DNA of 64,000 nt from Bacteroidota bacterium (GTDB lineage: Bacteria > Bacteroidota > Bacteroidia > 2-12-FULL-35-15): contig SXIH01000036.1 of NCBI GenBank assembly GCA_005772895.1, forward strand, positions 1 through 64,000, given 5' to 3'. Shown in pieces: positions 7,973 to 17,177 of the stretch. Position 1 is the first letter of the stretch, and every line of letters starts with the position of its first letter. The notes under the pieces were generated by a model, which had not been told where the DNA came from, made no database searches, and worked only from the letters and a program-made list of their open reading frames with translations. The position numbers were made by a program, and so were the translations under genes.

Positions 7973-10221
7973 TTTCCCGCTTTTCCCTTTTTAGAAACAG
8001 CAAGATTATTTTGTAAAAGCTGATTATTGGGATTTAATTTTAATCCAGCTTCTCCAGCTTCAATAGCTTTATCCCAAAGTTGTATCATGTTGTAAGCAGA
8101 ACAAATATTATTATAGGCAGCTTCTGATTTTGGATTTACTGTTAACGCCATGGTTGCAGCATCAGCACATTTTTGAAAACGGCCTAAGTTATAATATACC
8201 AAACTTAAATTAATATAATTTGCTTCTGTAGGTTCTTTCTTAACTATGGCAAGCGCGGTTTCTTCTTTTTCTTTTCTTGCCAATCCATCGGCTAAATTGT
8301 TTTTTGCAAGTTCATAGTTGGGGTCTATTTTTATAGCCTGTTGTCCTGCAGAAATTGCCTCATCATAATTGCCTAGAATATTATTTGCAGAACAAATATT
8401 ATTGTATGCAGCAACGCAGTTAGGATCAATTTTAAGAGCCTCATTGGAAGCCTCAATGCACTTTTCATAAAGTTGTTTTTGATAATACATCAAACTCAAA
8501 GAAATATAGGCATCAACACTCGGTTTTGTTTTTGCATTTTGTTCTGCGATTTGTAATTGATTTACCTCATTTGCAGCAATGGCCATAAGTTCATTATAGA
8601 GCATTTTGTTTCCGGAATGTGTCGGACTAACTTTTACTCCCTGAGAAATAATTTCAAATGCTTCATTAAATCTGCCTTGTGAACGTAACCAATTTGCATA
8701 AAAATAATAACATTCAGGATTTCCCGCATTTAGTGATTGTGCCTGTTTGAAATTTGCTTCAGCTTCAACTTGATTTCCCATCGCACCTTTTAATACTCCC
8801 ATATTTATATACAAATAGGAATAGTAAGGAAGTATTTTTTTTGCACGTTCAAAATAATCCAAAGCAGCTGCATAATCCTTGTTTCCCATTTTAGCTAAAC
8901 CATAATTCATTAATCCGCGACCGTTATTCGGACTTTTTGTTACAACATCAAACCACAGTGCTTCACCTGAACTCCAAACTTTATTTCTTTGTCGGGTTCC
9001 ATAAGCATGAGCACAAAGCAAAAGAACAGGAATTAAGAGTAAAATAAATTTATATTGAATTTTTGTTTCAATAGTTTGCTGTAGTCTGATTGCAATTAAT
9101 CCCAATGCCCAAGCAGATGCCATCACTAATCCAATGTATGGAAAAAATGTTCGGTGGTCGTTTAGTACTTCTGATAAAGGAATTACAGATGTTGGTAAAA
9201 GTGCTAACAAAAACCAGCAAATTCCGAATGTGATTGGATAAAGCATTTTTTTTGTTGAACAAAATGCAGCTGTTCCAATTAAAGCCAATATAAAAAAACT
9301 ACCCGCAATTACTCTGTCATCATAAATATTTGCAATTGGCAACCAATCTGTATCGGCACAAAGATTTAATGGTAAAAGAAAATTATTGAAATAGTGTACG
9401 ATAACAAATGGTTGAGATAAAATATATTCATAACGTGAAGCTCCACCTGGAACAAATGTTTCTGAAGCCATTTTGGATGACATAAGAATAAGTAGTATCA
9501 CTAAAATGAAAAGCGGGATGAGTGACATTGCAACCGAAAATCCTTCTTTAATTCCTTTTGCAGTAAACCATTTTAGAATTGGAAGTTCTTTTACGTATAA
9601 TAAAATATATATGAAAATTAACGGAGTAACCATAATGGTTGGTTCTTTCACGAAAAATCCTAAAATGATTGGAATAAAATAAATACACTTTTTTCTCCAG
9701 TTAGGTTTATATAAATAAATTAAAAGGGATAACACTATCATTAATGTGGAGAATGAATCGGAGCGGGAAATAATATAGTTTACGGTTTCTGCATTAGCAG
9801 TGTGAACCGCAAAAAAAGTTGCTCCGAATAATGCAAAATACTTGTTCCATTTATTTTCAAAACTGTCGTTAAACAATTTTAAAAACAAAAAGTAAAGTAG
9901 AATTCCAAGAAGTATGTAAGTGATAAAAATTGATTTGTGAAAAGTATTTGGCACAGGATATAGTTCACCACCAAGCCAAAAGTCAATAGCGTTTAAAGTA
10001 GTAACTCCCGGACGATAAATTTGATTTGCCGGTAAAGAACTAAAAGTTGTTGCATCAGTAAAAAAAGAAGGGATATTTTTTAAGCTATGAATAGCATCGT
10101 TATTTTGAATGGTATGAGCATCATCAAAGTGAAATGGATTGTCGAAATGATTCCAATATGCTCCTACCAAAAGGATTAGAGCACATACTGCCAAACTATA
10201 AAACTTGAATTGCTTTTGCAT
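7969..10221 (-). CDS. TMTC-like membrane protein with C-terminal TPR repeats
   Basis: About 750 residues from the ATG at 10219-10221; ten further codons upstream are open, but this ATG directly precedes the first membrane helix. The N-terminal half has about ten transmembrane segments. The motif FHFDDAHTIQNN after helix 1 and RPGVTTLNAIDFWLGG resemble the acidic-loop motifs of TMTC/GT39-type O-mannosyltransferases. The C-terminal half (from about residue 430) holds seven or eight tetratricopeptide repeats, including a duplicated block with AAYNNICSA...NNLA in both copies. It may be an inner-membrane glycosyltransferase with a periplasmic TPR domain; the activity is inferred. It is convergent with the methyltransferase gene. 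Confidence 0.8.
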   Translation of the reverse strand: MQKQFKFYSLAVCALILLVGAYWNHFDNPFHFDDAHTIQNNDAIHSLKNIPSFFTDATTFSSLPANQIYRPGVTTLNAIDFWLGGELYPVPNTFHKSIFITYILLGILLYFLFLKLFNDSFENKWNKYFALFGATFFAVHTANAETVNYIISRSDSFSTLMIVLSLLIYLYKPNWRKKCIYFIPIILGFFVKEPTIMVTPLIFIYILLYVKELPILKWFTAKGIKEGFSVAMSLIPLFILVILLILMSSKMASETFVPGGASRYEYILSQPFVIVHYFNNFLLPLNLCADTDWLPIANIYDDRVIAGSFFILALIGTAAFCSTKKMLYPITFGICWFLLALLPTSVIPLSEVLNDHRTFFPYIGLVMASAWALGLIAIRLQQTIETKIQYKFILLLIPVLLLCAHAYGTRQRNKVWSSGEALWFDVVTKSPNNGRGLMNYGLAKMGNKDYAAALDYFERAKKILPYYSYLYINMGVLKGAMGNQVEAEANFKQAQSLNAGNPECYYFYANWLRSQGRFNEAFEIISQGVKVSPTHSGNKMLYNELMAIAANEVNQLQIAEQNAKTKPSVDAYISLSLMYYQKQLYEKCIEASNEALKIDPNCVAAYNNICSANNILGNYDEAISAGQQAIKIDPNYELAKNNLADGLARKEKEETALAIVKKEPTEANYINLSLVYYNLGRFQKCADAATMALTVNPKSEAAYNNICSAYNMIQLWDKAIEAGEAGLKLNPNNQLLQNNLAVSKKGKAGN

Positions 10222-10306
10222 ATCAAAATGGGCTTTTTGCCCTTTTACCACTCAAAAATACATATTTTTCTTTCGATTTATAAGAAACAGACAAGCTAAA
10301 TAGTAT

Positions 10307-10314
10307 TAACTTTG
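10307..10314 (+). promoter_or_regulatory. Candidate -7 box TAACTTTG for tatC
   Basis: Matches the Bacteroidetes consensus TAnnTTTG and ends 10 bp before the tatC ATG at 10325, implying a very short leader. No clear -33 TTTG box was seen at the right distance. Confidence 0.45.
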
Positions 10315-10324
10315 ACCTTCATTT

Positions 10325-11167
10325 ATGGCACTATTTGGTCTGTTTAATAAATCAGGAAAAAACAATGGCGAAATGTCTTTTTGGGGACATATTGATGCTT
10401 TGCGCGGACATTTATTCCGTTCCGCAATAGTTGTCGTAGTTGTTGCTTGCGTTTTATTTTGTTTTCCTGAATATTTATTCGATACCATAATTTTTGGTCC
10501 ACTAAAAGAGGATTTTGCTACCTACCGCGCATTTTGCAAGCTAAGCCATTTACTAAATTTAGGGGATGATTTATGCTTTGGACATTACACGTTTAAACTT
10601 CAGAGTTTAGGGCTTGCCGATCAATTTACATCCCAAATGTGGATTGCTTTTATAGGAGGATTAATTCTTGGTTCTCCTTATGTTTTGTGGGAAGTATGGC
10701 GTTTTATTAAGCCTGCTTTAAAAGAAAAAGAGAAAAAAGCTTCTACTTTATTTATTATTTCGGCTTCGTTTCTTTTCGTATTAGGTGTGTGTTTTAGTTA
10801 TTTCATCATTGCTCCTTTAATGATTAACTTTTTAGGAAACTATAAGGTAAGCGATATGGTGGAGAACAATTTTACCATGGATTCCTACATATCAACTGTT
10901 ACAACTCTTACACTTTGTACAGGATTGATATTTGAGCTCCCGATATTGGTATATTTTTTAACAAGATTCGGACTTTTGAGCCCCGAATTTATGAGAAAAT
11001 ACCGCAAACATGCGGTTGTTGTAATTCTAATTACTGCCGGAGTAATCACTCCTTCCCCTGATGTTACCTCCCAATTACTGGTCGCATTTCCCTTGTATTT
11101 CTTGTACGAAGCGAGTATCTTTGTTTCTTACTATGTTGTTAAGAGGAAAGCGAAAATGGTTGATTAA
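10325..11167 (+). CDS. tatC: Twin-arginine translocase subunit TatC
   Basis: A 280-residue inner-membrane protein of the Tat pathway; it is the receptor for twin-arginine signal peptides of folded proteins. MSFWGHIDALRGHLFRS matches the N-terminal cytoplasmic region of Bacteroidetes TatC. Six transmembrane helices follow, with RFIKPALKEKEKK between helices, FELPILVYFLTRFGLL and the helix 5-6 segment ITAGVITPSPDVTSQLL. No tatA is visible nearby. An AhpD-like gene and the DUF5686/lptB genes follow, an arrangement I associate with this phylum. Confidence 0.96.
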   Translation: MALFGLFNKSGKNNGEMSFWGHIDALRGHLFRSAIVVVVVACVLFCFPEYLFDTIIFGPLKEDFATYRAFCKLSHLLNLGDDLCFGHYTFKLQSLGLADQFTSQMWIAFIGGLILGSPYVLWEVWRFIKPALKEKEKKASTLFIISASFLFVLGVCFSYFIIAPLMINFLGNYKVSDMVENNFTMDSYISTVTTLTLCTGLIFELPILVYFLTRFGLLSPEFMRKYRKHAVVVILITAGVITPSPDVTSQLLVAFPLYFLYEASIFVSYYVVKRKAKMVD

Positions 11168-11273
11168 GTCGATTAAGTAATTAAGTGAATTAGGTTTGAC
11201 CTGATTTTTGAACTCAATTACTCTTTTCCCTAATGCTCCATTTACCCCAATTAACTAATTAACTTAATTAACT

Positions 11274-11615
11274 ATGTCCTCTATTAAAGAATTCAATGAT
11301 TATCGGGCTAAAATGAATGAAAAAATCATGGCTGCTGATAATATCGTTTTAAAACGACTTTTTAATTTAGATACAAATACCTATGCAGAAGGCGCTTTGC
11401 CGGTTAAAACAAAAGAAATGTTGGGTTTGGTGGCTTCTATGGTTTTACGGTGCGATGATTGTATTAAATACCACCTCGAAAAGTGTAAGGAAAATAATGT
11501 TAGTTCAGAAGAGATTTTTGAAGTGTTTGCAGTTGCAAATATAGTTGGAGGAACAATCGTTATTCCACATACGCGCAGAGCAGTTGAATTTTGGGAGGAA
11601 TTAAATAAAGCTTAA
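11274..11615 (+). CDS. Carboxymuconolactone decarboxylase family (AhpD-like) protein
   Basis: A 113-residue all-helical protein with the AhpD-type redox motif C60-x-x-C63-x3-H67 (RCDDCIKYHLEKC), preceded by VKTKEMLGLVASMV and followed by AVANIVGGTIVIPHTRRA. Such proteins are small thiol-disulfide or peroxidase-associated enzymes; no true decarboxylase activity should be assumed. The gene lies 106 bp after tatC; the spacer consists of degenerate TTAATTAAC-like direct repeats. It is 4 bp before the DUF5686 gene. Confidence 0.9.
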   Translation: MSSIKEFNDYRAKMNEKIMAADNIVLKRLFNLDTNTYAEGALPVKTKEMLGLVASMVLRCDDCIKYHLEKCKENNVSSEEIFEVFAVANIVGGTIVIPHTRRAVEFWEELNKA

Positions 11616-11619
11616 CAAA

Positions 11620-14112
11620 TTGAAAAATAGTTTGAAGCATATAAATTTGAAATTATCATTGCTCCTTGTAATGATGTGCTTCACTTTTACTGCCTTTTCG
11701 CAAACAACAAAAGTGAGTGGAAAAATTGTAGATGCTATTACCCGTGAACCATTACCCTTTGTGAATATCGTTTTTACAGGAACCAGTATTGGAGCAGCCA
11801 GTGATATTGAAGGAAATTTTTCAATATCAACTACTACAAAAGTCGATTCCGTTTCTGTTTCTTATGTAGGCTATAATAAATTAACCCGTGCAATTAAAAG
11901 AGGGCAGGAGCAGATTGTAAATATAGGACTAACACAAGGGATTGATTTGATTACCGTGGAAGTGCGACCGGGAGAAAATCCTGCACACCGTATTTTACGG
12001 AAAATTATTGCTAACAAAGATAAAAACGACAGAGAAAAATTAGATGCCTACGAATACGAAGTATACAACAAAGTAGAGTTTGATTTAAATAATTTGAGCG
12101 AAGATTTTAAAAACAATAAATTACTCCAACCTTTTTCTTTCATCTTCGATAATATTGATAGTACAAACGCCAAAGAAAAGCCTTACTTGCCAGTTTTTAT
12201 GACAGAAGCTTTGTCGGATTTTTATTTCAGAAAAAATCCTAGAGCACGGAATGAAGTTATTAAAGCCAGTAAAGTAACAGGAATAGAAAACTCAAGTGTA
12301 TCACAATTTATGGGTGATATGTACCAGAACGTAAATATTTACGACAATACTATTTTAGTATTTGGTAAAAACTTCATCAGTCCGATTTCAGATAATGCCT
12401 TACTGTTTTATAAATTTTATTTGATAGATAGCATGATAATTGGCGGACATAAATGTTATCAATTACAATTTAAACCAAGAAGAAAACAAGAGTTGGCTTT
12501 TGTAGGAAATCTTTGGGCGGCTGATACCACTTTCGGAATCAAGCAAATTGAAATGAGTATTGCCGATGATGCGAATATTAATTTCATTAACTCAACTGCG
12601 GTTGTTCAAACGTATACATATATTGATAGTGTTTGGATGATGCAAAAAGAACGCTTGGTAATTGATTTTAATCCTTTTCCGATTGAGCAAAAGAAAAAAT
12701 CAATGATGGGCGTTTATGGCCGTAAAACTGCTGATTACAGCAATTTCAAAATCAATAAACCTTATGAAGATAAATTTTATTCCATGACTGAAAATTTGAA
12801 AGTGAATGATGATGCTTTCAAAAAAACAGAAGCATATTGGGATGAACACCGGCACGATACATTGTCTAAAAACGAAAAACAGATTTATAAAATGGTGGAC
12901 ACATTGCAGTCGTTACCGGTTTATAGAACCTGGATTGATGTGATTACCATTTTTGTGACAGGCTATAAAGTAAAAGGAAATTTTGAATATGGTCCGTATT
13001 ACAATATGTTCAGCACCAATGAAATTGAAGGAAACCGTTTCCGGTTTGGTGGTCGGACAAGCAATCAATTTAGTAAATGGTATGAATTGAGTGGTTATGT
13101 AGCTTATGGAACGCGGGACGAAAAATTTAAATACAGTTTAGGAATTCGTTCGTTCATAAGTAAGAAGCCACGTACAATGGTAGGAATGTATTATAAGAAC
13201 GATAACGAAATTTTAGGGCAGAGTCAAAATGGATTTACCACAGATAATATTCTTGCATCGGTTTTCAGAGTTACTCCATTGCGAAACTTAACAAATGTAA
13301 AACAAGTGAATGCTTATATTGAACGGTACTGGTTTTCGGGTTTTAGTACTAAGTTAAGTTTTTACAACAGAAGCATGATGCCGCTTGCCGACTTTCATTA
13401 TGAATATCAAAAAACAACGAACACTACTGCATTTAAAGAAAGCATTACCACTTCCGAAATCCGATTGATGACACGATTGGCTTATAACGAAAAGTATTTA
13501 GACGGAGAATTTACCCGAATCAGTTTGAGCACACATTATCCAATTGTGCAGGCTCAATATACTTTAGGAATTAAAAATTTATTTTACAGCGATTATAATT
13601 ATCAAAAATTGACAGTGAATGTGGATGATCGTATTCGTATTAATCCAATAGGTTACTTCGATTATATTTTGGAGTACGGAAAGGTTTGGAATCCATTGCC
13701 TTATCCATTGCTGGAATTACATGGTGGTAATGAAACCTATATTTTTGATATTTATGCTTATAACTCAATGAATTATTATGAGTTTGTGAGTGATGAGTAT
13801 GCTTCTGCAACTATTTCGCATCACTTCGATGGCTTTTTCCTAAACCGAATTCCCTTGATGCGTAAATTAAAATGGAGAGAGGTGGTTGGTGCGAAAGCGC
13901 TTATTGGAAGAGTAAATGATACAAATAGAGAAATGTTAATTTTTCCGGAACATTTGTATTCTTTAAATCGTGGCCCGTATCTTGAAGCAACAACGGGAAT
14001 TGAAAATATTTTTAAAATTTTCAGAGTGGATGCAGTTTGGCGTTTGTCTTATTTAGATAATCCTAAAGCAGTTCCATTCAGTATAAAAGCTTCAATGCAG
14101 TTTACATTTTAA
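11620..14112 (+). CDS. DUF5686 outer-membrane protein with N-terminal carboxypeptidase-like regulatory domain
   Basis: An 830-residue protein. The start is a TTG at 11620, 4 bp after the upstream stop; the next residues form a signal peptide ending TFTAFSQ. Residues 30-110 ([21 protein letters not shown]...SYVGYNK) are a CarboxypepD_reg-like beta-sandwich as in TonB-dependent receptors. The rest matches the DUF5686 family, with many amphipathic strands and a terminal F ([10 protein letters not shown]), suggesting an outer-membrane barrel. Function is unknown; co-location with lptB may point to envelope biogenesis. Confidence 0.88.
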   Translation: MKNSLKHINLKLSLLLVMMCFTFTAFSQTTKVSGKIVDAITREPLPFVNIVFTGTSIGAASDIEGNFSISTTTKVDSVSVSYVGYNKLTRAIKRGQEQIVNIGLTQGIDLITVEVRPGENPAHRILRKIIANKDKNDREKLDAYEYEVYNKVEFDLNNLSEDFKNNKLLQPFSFIFDNIDSTNAKEKPYLPVFMTEALSDFYFRKNPRARNEVIKASKVTGIENSSVSQFMGDMYQNVNIYDNTILVFGKNFISPISDNALLFYKFYLIDSMIIGGHKCYQLQFKPRRKQELAFVGNLWAADTTFGIKQIEMSIADDANINFINSTAVVQTYTYIDSVWMMQKERLVIDFNPFPIEQKKKSMMGVYGRKTADYSNFKINKPYEDKFYSMTENLKVNDDAFKKTEAYWDEHRHDTLSKNEKQIYKMVDTLQSLPVYRTWIDVITIFVTGYKVKGNFEYGPYYNMFSTNEIEGNRFRFGGRTSNQFSKWYELSGYVAYGTRDEKFKYSLGIRSFISKKPRTMVGMYYKNDNEILGQSQNGFTTDNILASVFRVTPLRNLTNVKQVNAYIERYWFSGFSTKLSFYNRSMMPLADFHYEYQKTTNTTAFKESITTSEIRLMTRLAYNEKYLDGEFTRISLSTHYPIVQAQYTLGIKNLFYSDYNYQKLTVNVDDRIRINPIGYFDYILEYGKVWNPLPYPLLELHGGNETYIFDIYAYNSMNYYEFVSDEYASATISHHFDGFFLNRIPLMRKLKWREVVGAKALIGRVNDTNREMLIFPEHLYSLNRGPYLEATTGIENIFKIFRVDAVWRLSYLDNPKAVPFSIKASMQFTF

Positions 14113-14125
14113 TACATGCTTTATT

Positions 14126-14884
14126 ATGATATTACGTACAGATAATTTAGTTAAAAAATACAAAAGCAGAACGGTTGCAAAAAATGTAACGGTGAATGTG
14201 AAGCAAGGAGAAATTGTTGGATTGCTTGGTCCTAACGGAGCCGGAAAAACAACTTCTTTTTACATGATTGTGGGAATGATAAAACCCAATTCAGGAAAAA
14301 TATTTTTGGATGATAAAGATATAACCGATGAGCCAATGTATAAACGAGCTCAGCTTGGAATAGGTTATTTGGCACAAGAAGCATCCGTTTTCAGAAAATT
14401 AAGTGTGGAAGATAATATCCGTGCAATTTTGGAAATGACAAAATTGAGTAAGCAAGAACAAGCCTTGAAATTAGAAAGTTTATTGGATGAATTTTCATTA
14501 CAACATATCCGTAAAAATTTAGGAGATAGATTGTCAGGAGGTGAAAGAAGAAGAACCGAAATTGCAAGATGTTTAGCAGCGGATCCTAACTTTATTTTAT
14601 TAGATGAACCATTCGCAGGAGTTGACCCTATTGCAGTTGAAGACATTCAAAGCATTGTTGCAAAGTTGAAAAAGAAGAACATCGGAATATTAATTACCGA
14701 TCATAACGTGCAGGAAACTTTACAAATTACTGATAGAGCGTATTTGCTTTTTGAAGGAAGTATCTTGAAAGCAGGAACTGCCGAAGAGCTTGCGAATGAC
14801 GAACAAGTAAGAAGAGTTTATCTTGGAAAGAATTTTGAATTAAGAGGGAAGAAAAATGATGAACTTGATTCCATAACAAGTTAG
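14126..14884 (+). CDS. lptB: LPS export ABC transporter ATP-binding protein LptB
   Basis: A 252-residue ATPase of the LptB2FG complex that extracts LPS from the inner membrane. Walker A is GPNGAGKT (35-42), the Q-loop lies in [10 protein letters not shown], the signature is LSGGE (136-140), Walker B is FILLDE (156-161) and the H-loop is [19 protein letters not shown] is characteristic of LptB rather than other ABC ATPases. It starts 13 bp after the DUF5686 gene and overlaps the convergent SdiA-regulated-type gene by 4 bp. Confidence 0.95.
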   Translation: MILRTDNLVKKYKSRTVAKNVTVNVKQGEIVGLLGPNGAGKTTSFYMIVGMIKPNSGKIFLDDKDITDEPMYKRAQLGIGYLAQEASVFRKLSVEDNIRAILEMTKLSKQEQALKLESLLDEFSLQHIRKNLGDRLSGGERRRTEIARCLAADPNFILLDEPFAGVDPIAVEDIQSIVAKLKKKNIGILITDHNVQETLQITDRAYLLFEGSILKAGTAEELANDEQVRRVYLGKNFELRGKKNDELDSITS

Positions 14885-15768
14885 TTTCCGTACTTAAAAA
14901 TAAGCAAAGTAGGTTTCCCTTTTTGTGCCTCGTTACTAATTAACATTGTTCCATCCGATAAAAATGATAAGCCTTCCGGTTTATTAAATACTTTAGGATC
15001 TAGTTTTGCCAAGTTTTTAATTTCCCCCAATTTATCTATCATTAAAAGCAATTTATCATTAGATGATAAAACATAAATATTTTTATCAATTGGGTGTACA
15101 GCTATTTCTGATGGTCTAAAATTGAATACATCTACTTTTTCTCCTGTTTGTTTGTTGATGCGGTAAGGAATAGGAATGTTTGATTTACGGGCAAAAGTTT
15201 CAATTTCATTTACATCTAATTTTATAATAGGAGCATTGTTCGGAGCTTTTGTTTTTAAGTCGAAACTATAAATATAACGAAGGTCTTTGTTTTCAATTTC
15301 TTTTCCGGGTTTGATTTTAGCTGCAATTAACAAACGATAGTTTTCCATGTCATAACACAAGCCTTCGTTATTCAAGGAAGGCAAATTCAAAAAGTATTCT
15401 TTAATTTTCATATTTGGTGATCTGAAATCAGGGTATTCAATTAAAACTCCGTCACTTCTCAGAAGATAAATGGTGTTGCCAACTAATGTTATTCCTTCGT
15501 AATCGCCAACTAAACCGGTTTTGTATTCTTTTGTGATTTTGCTTTCTTTGAGGTTGTAGATGTATATTATTCCCAGTTCATCTTGTACACAAGCAATTTC
15601 ATTCTCATTCAAAAAGGTGATTCCCGAAATTTCATTTAAAGTAGGAGGAAGGGTGTACGATTTATCAGGGGAAGATAATTTGTAATCTTGCTTGTCGACA
15701 ATAAAAGCAAATAGGAAAAGGCAACAAATGCCAAATAAAATTGAATATTTTGTTTTTGTGAGCATCAT
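14881..15768 (-). CDS. SdiA-regulated-type beta-propeller protein
   Basis: A 295-residue exported protein with an N-terminal hydrophobic segment (residues 7-23) that could be a signal peptide or membrane anchor. [26 protein letters not shown] and [13 protein letters not shown] show the repeated blade pattern of the SdiA-regulated (PF06977-like) family, and [20 protein letters not shown] is the last blade. These proteins are predicted periplasmic propellers, some linked to nuclease or phytase-like folds; no catalytic role can be assigned. A TACATTTG box lies only 2 bp upstream of the start. Confidence 0.75.
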   Translation of the reverse strand: MMLTKTKYSILFGICCLFLFAFIVDKQDYKLSSPDKSYTLPPTLNEISGITFLNENEIACVQDELGIIYIYNLKESKITKEYKTGLVGDYEGITLVGNTIYLLRSDGVLIEYPDFRSPNMKIKEYFLNLPSLNNEGLCYDMENYRLLIAAKIKPGKEIENKDLRYIYSFDLKTKAPNNAPIIKLDVNEIETFARKSNIPIPYRINKQTGEKVDVFNFRPSEIAVHPIDKNIYVLSSNDKLLLMIDKLGEIKNLAKLDPKVFNKPEGLSFLSDGTMLISNEAQKGKPTLLIFKYGN

Positions 15769-15786
15769 TGCAAATGTACGATGAAT

Positions 15787-15969
15787 ATTTCGTCCCTATG
15801 GGACTTGAATTTGTTCGAATGATTTTAATTCTACCGATATTTAATCCCTACGGGATTTTTTCTCAAATATAATTTACTTCTAGTAACATTTTATATGTCC
15901 CATAGGGACAAAATATCGGTTGAAAAATTTAATTTTAGTAACACTTTTTATGTCCCGTAGGGATAATAT
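15787..15969. repeat. Cluster of four GTCCC-type short palindromes
   Basis: Four related hairpins of the form (G)TCCC-TAxGGGA(C) occur at about 15791-15801, 15846-15855, 15897-15908 and 15953-15962. Two are followed by AATAT-rich tracts ending ATCGGTT or ATTGGTG, and CCGATATT precedes another, so a longer unit is repeated in both orientations. The spacer contains no gene I can support; the ORFs that cross it are chance. Confidence 0.65.
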
Positions 15970-16011
15970 ATTGGTGTTGTCATTATTTCGGATGCATTCG
16001 TTATCCCAAAC

Positions 16012-16046
16012 AAAAAACCCGCCAAGATTCACAAGGCGGGTTTCTT
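16012..16046 (-). terminator. Rho-independent terminator downstream of purS
   Basis: A perfect 9-bp stem, AAACCCGCC (16015-16023) and GGCGGGTTT (16035-16043), with an 11-base loop. On the minus strand it is followed by a run of T from the A tract at 16012-16017. It ends the pssA-purS transcript. Confidence 0.85.
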
Positions 16047-16062
16047 TTATAAAACAATTCAA

Positions 16063-16314
16063 TTAGTTTTCGAAAATTTCAAATTCATAAAACTCCATGA
16101 TTTGATTTGCAAGAAGTTTTTTACAAGCTTCATCTACTTTTGTTTTAGCTGCATCTTTTGAAGCGGCTTCAATTTCCAAAGTAATGTGTTTGCCAATTCT
16201 GACATTTTCAATTTCAGGAAGACCTAAGTTTTTCATGCTTCCTGTTACTGCTTTTCCTTGTGGATCCAATAATGCTTTTAATGGCATTACATCAATTTCT
16301 GCTCTGAATTTCAT
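16063..16314 (-). CDS. purS: Phosphoribosylformylglycinamidine synthase subunit PurS
   Basis: An 83-residue protein, the usual PurS size. It bridges PurL and PurQ and channels ammonia in the three-subunit FGAM synthase of purine biosynthesis. MKFRAEIDVMPLKALLDPQGKAV and the ending NQIMEFYEFEI match the family; VRIGKHITLEIEA is the central strand pair. It is 12 bp downstream of pssA and apart from purL and purQ, which are not in the window. A strong terminator follows. Confidence 0.9.
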   Translation of the reverse strand: MKFRAEIDVMPLKALLDPQGKAVTGSMKNLGLPEIENVRIGKHITLEIEAASKDAAKTKVDEACKKLLANQIMEFYEFEIFEN

Positions 16315-16326
16315 ATTGTTTAATTT

Positions 16327-17094
16327 TTAATGTTCTAAGTTTTTGGCTTTATTCATCATATTATTAATGATGGATAAAACGATGTACAAAAATATAATAA
16401 AAGGAATAGCAATGAACTGAAATAGTATTAACAAAATCACGGAAATTATCAAAAAAGAGTAACGGATCTTGTTATCAACCCAGCCGAAGTTCTTAAATTT
16501 TAGAGCAAATAAAGGTAGTTCAGCAATCAGGAGGTAGGACATGAGAAGGGTTAAGCTAATTAGAAAATAAAAGTTGTTAGTAATTGAAATAATATTAAAA
16601 CCCATAAAATCGGGATGAAAATTATTTATTAGAGGAATTGAGCAGACTAAAATGGTATTTGCTGGGGTTGGAACACCTATAAAAGAATCAGTTTGACGAG
16701 TATCTATATTAAATTTAGCCAAACGAAGAGCTGAGAAGATTGTAATTAAAAATCCTAAAAGTACCCACCAAAAACTAACACTATTATATGCAACAGAATC
16801 GGATGAATATTTAACCATACCTCTGATTGACTGATACAGCATAAAATACATCACCACTCCCGGCACTACTCCAAAAGTCACCATATCCGCCAATGAATCC
16901 AATTGTTTACCCATTTCGCCACCCACTTTTAATAGCCTTGCTACAAAACCATCAAAAAAGTCTAGAACTGCAGCAATTCCAACTAAGTAAGCCGTCCAAA
17001 CTAAATCGCCTTTAAATGCACAAACAATCGCCAAGCAACCACAAAATAAGTTGCCACAAGTAATCGCATTCGGGATATGTTTTTTGATATTCAT
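16327..17094 (-). CDS. pssA: CDP-diacylglycerol--serine O-phosphatidyltransferase
   Basis: A 255-residue inner-membrane enzyme that makes phosphatidylserine, precursor of phosphatidylethanolamine. The full CDP-alcohol phosphotransferase motif is present: D48-G49-x2-A52-R53-x8-G62-x3-D66-x3-D70 (DGFVARLLKV...KQLDSLAD). About seven transmembrane helices follow the usual layout, and PNAITCGNLFCG is a typical N-terminus. The gene is first in a pssA-purS transcript and divergent from the membrane-protein gene at 17178. Confidence 0.95.
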   Translation of the reverse strand: MNIKKHIPNAITCGNLFCGCLAIVCAFKGDLVWTAYLVGIAAVLDFFDGFVARLLKVGGEMGKQLDSLADMVTFGVVPGVVMYFMLYQSIRGMVKYSSDSVAYNSVSFWWVLLGFLITIFSALRLAKFNIDTRQTDSFIGVPTPANTILVCSIPLINNFHPDFMGFNIISITNNFYFLISLTLLMSYLLIAELPLFALKFKNFGWVDNKIRYSFLIISVILLILFQFIAIPFIIFLYIVLSIINNMMNKAKNLEH

Positions 17095-17177
17095 TCCCTG
17101 CGAAATTACTAAAAATTACTGAATGCCCCTTCTCATAGTTGCCTAGTCAATAGTTACTTTTTCCTTACCTTTATCCG

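Noticed and set aside
15787-15969. Possible CRISPR array because of regularly placed GTCCC repeats
   Set aside because: The repeats are short palindromes in mixed orientation with unequal spacers and no cas genes.
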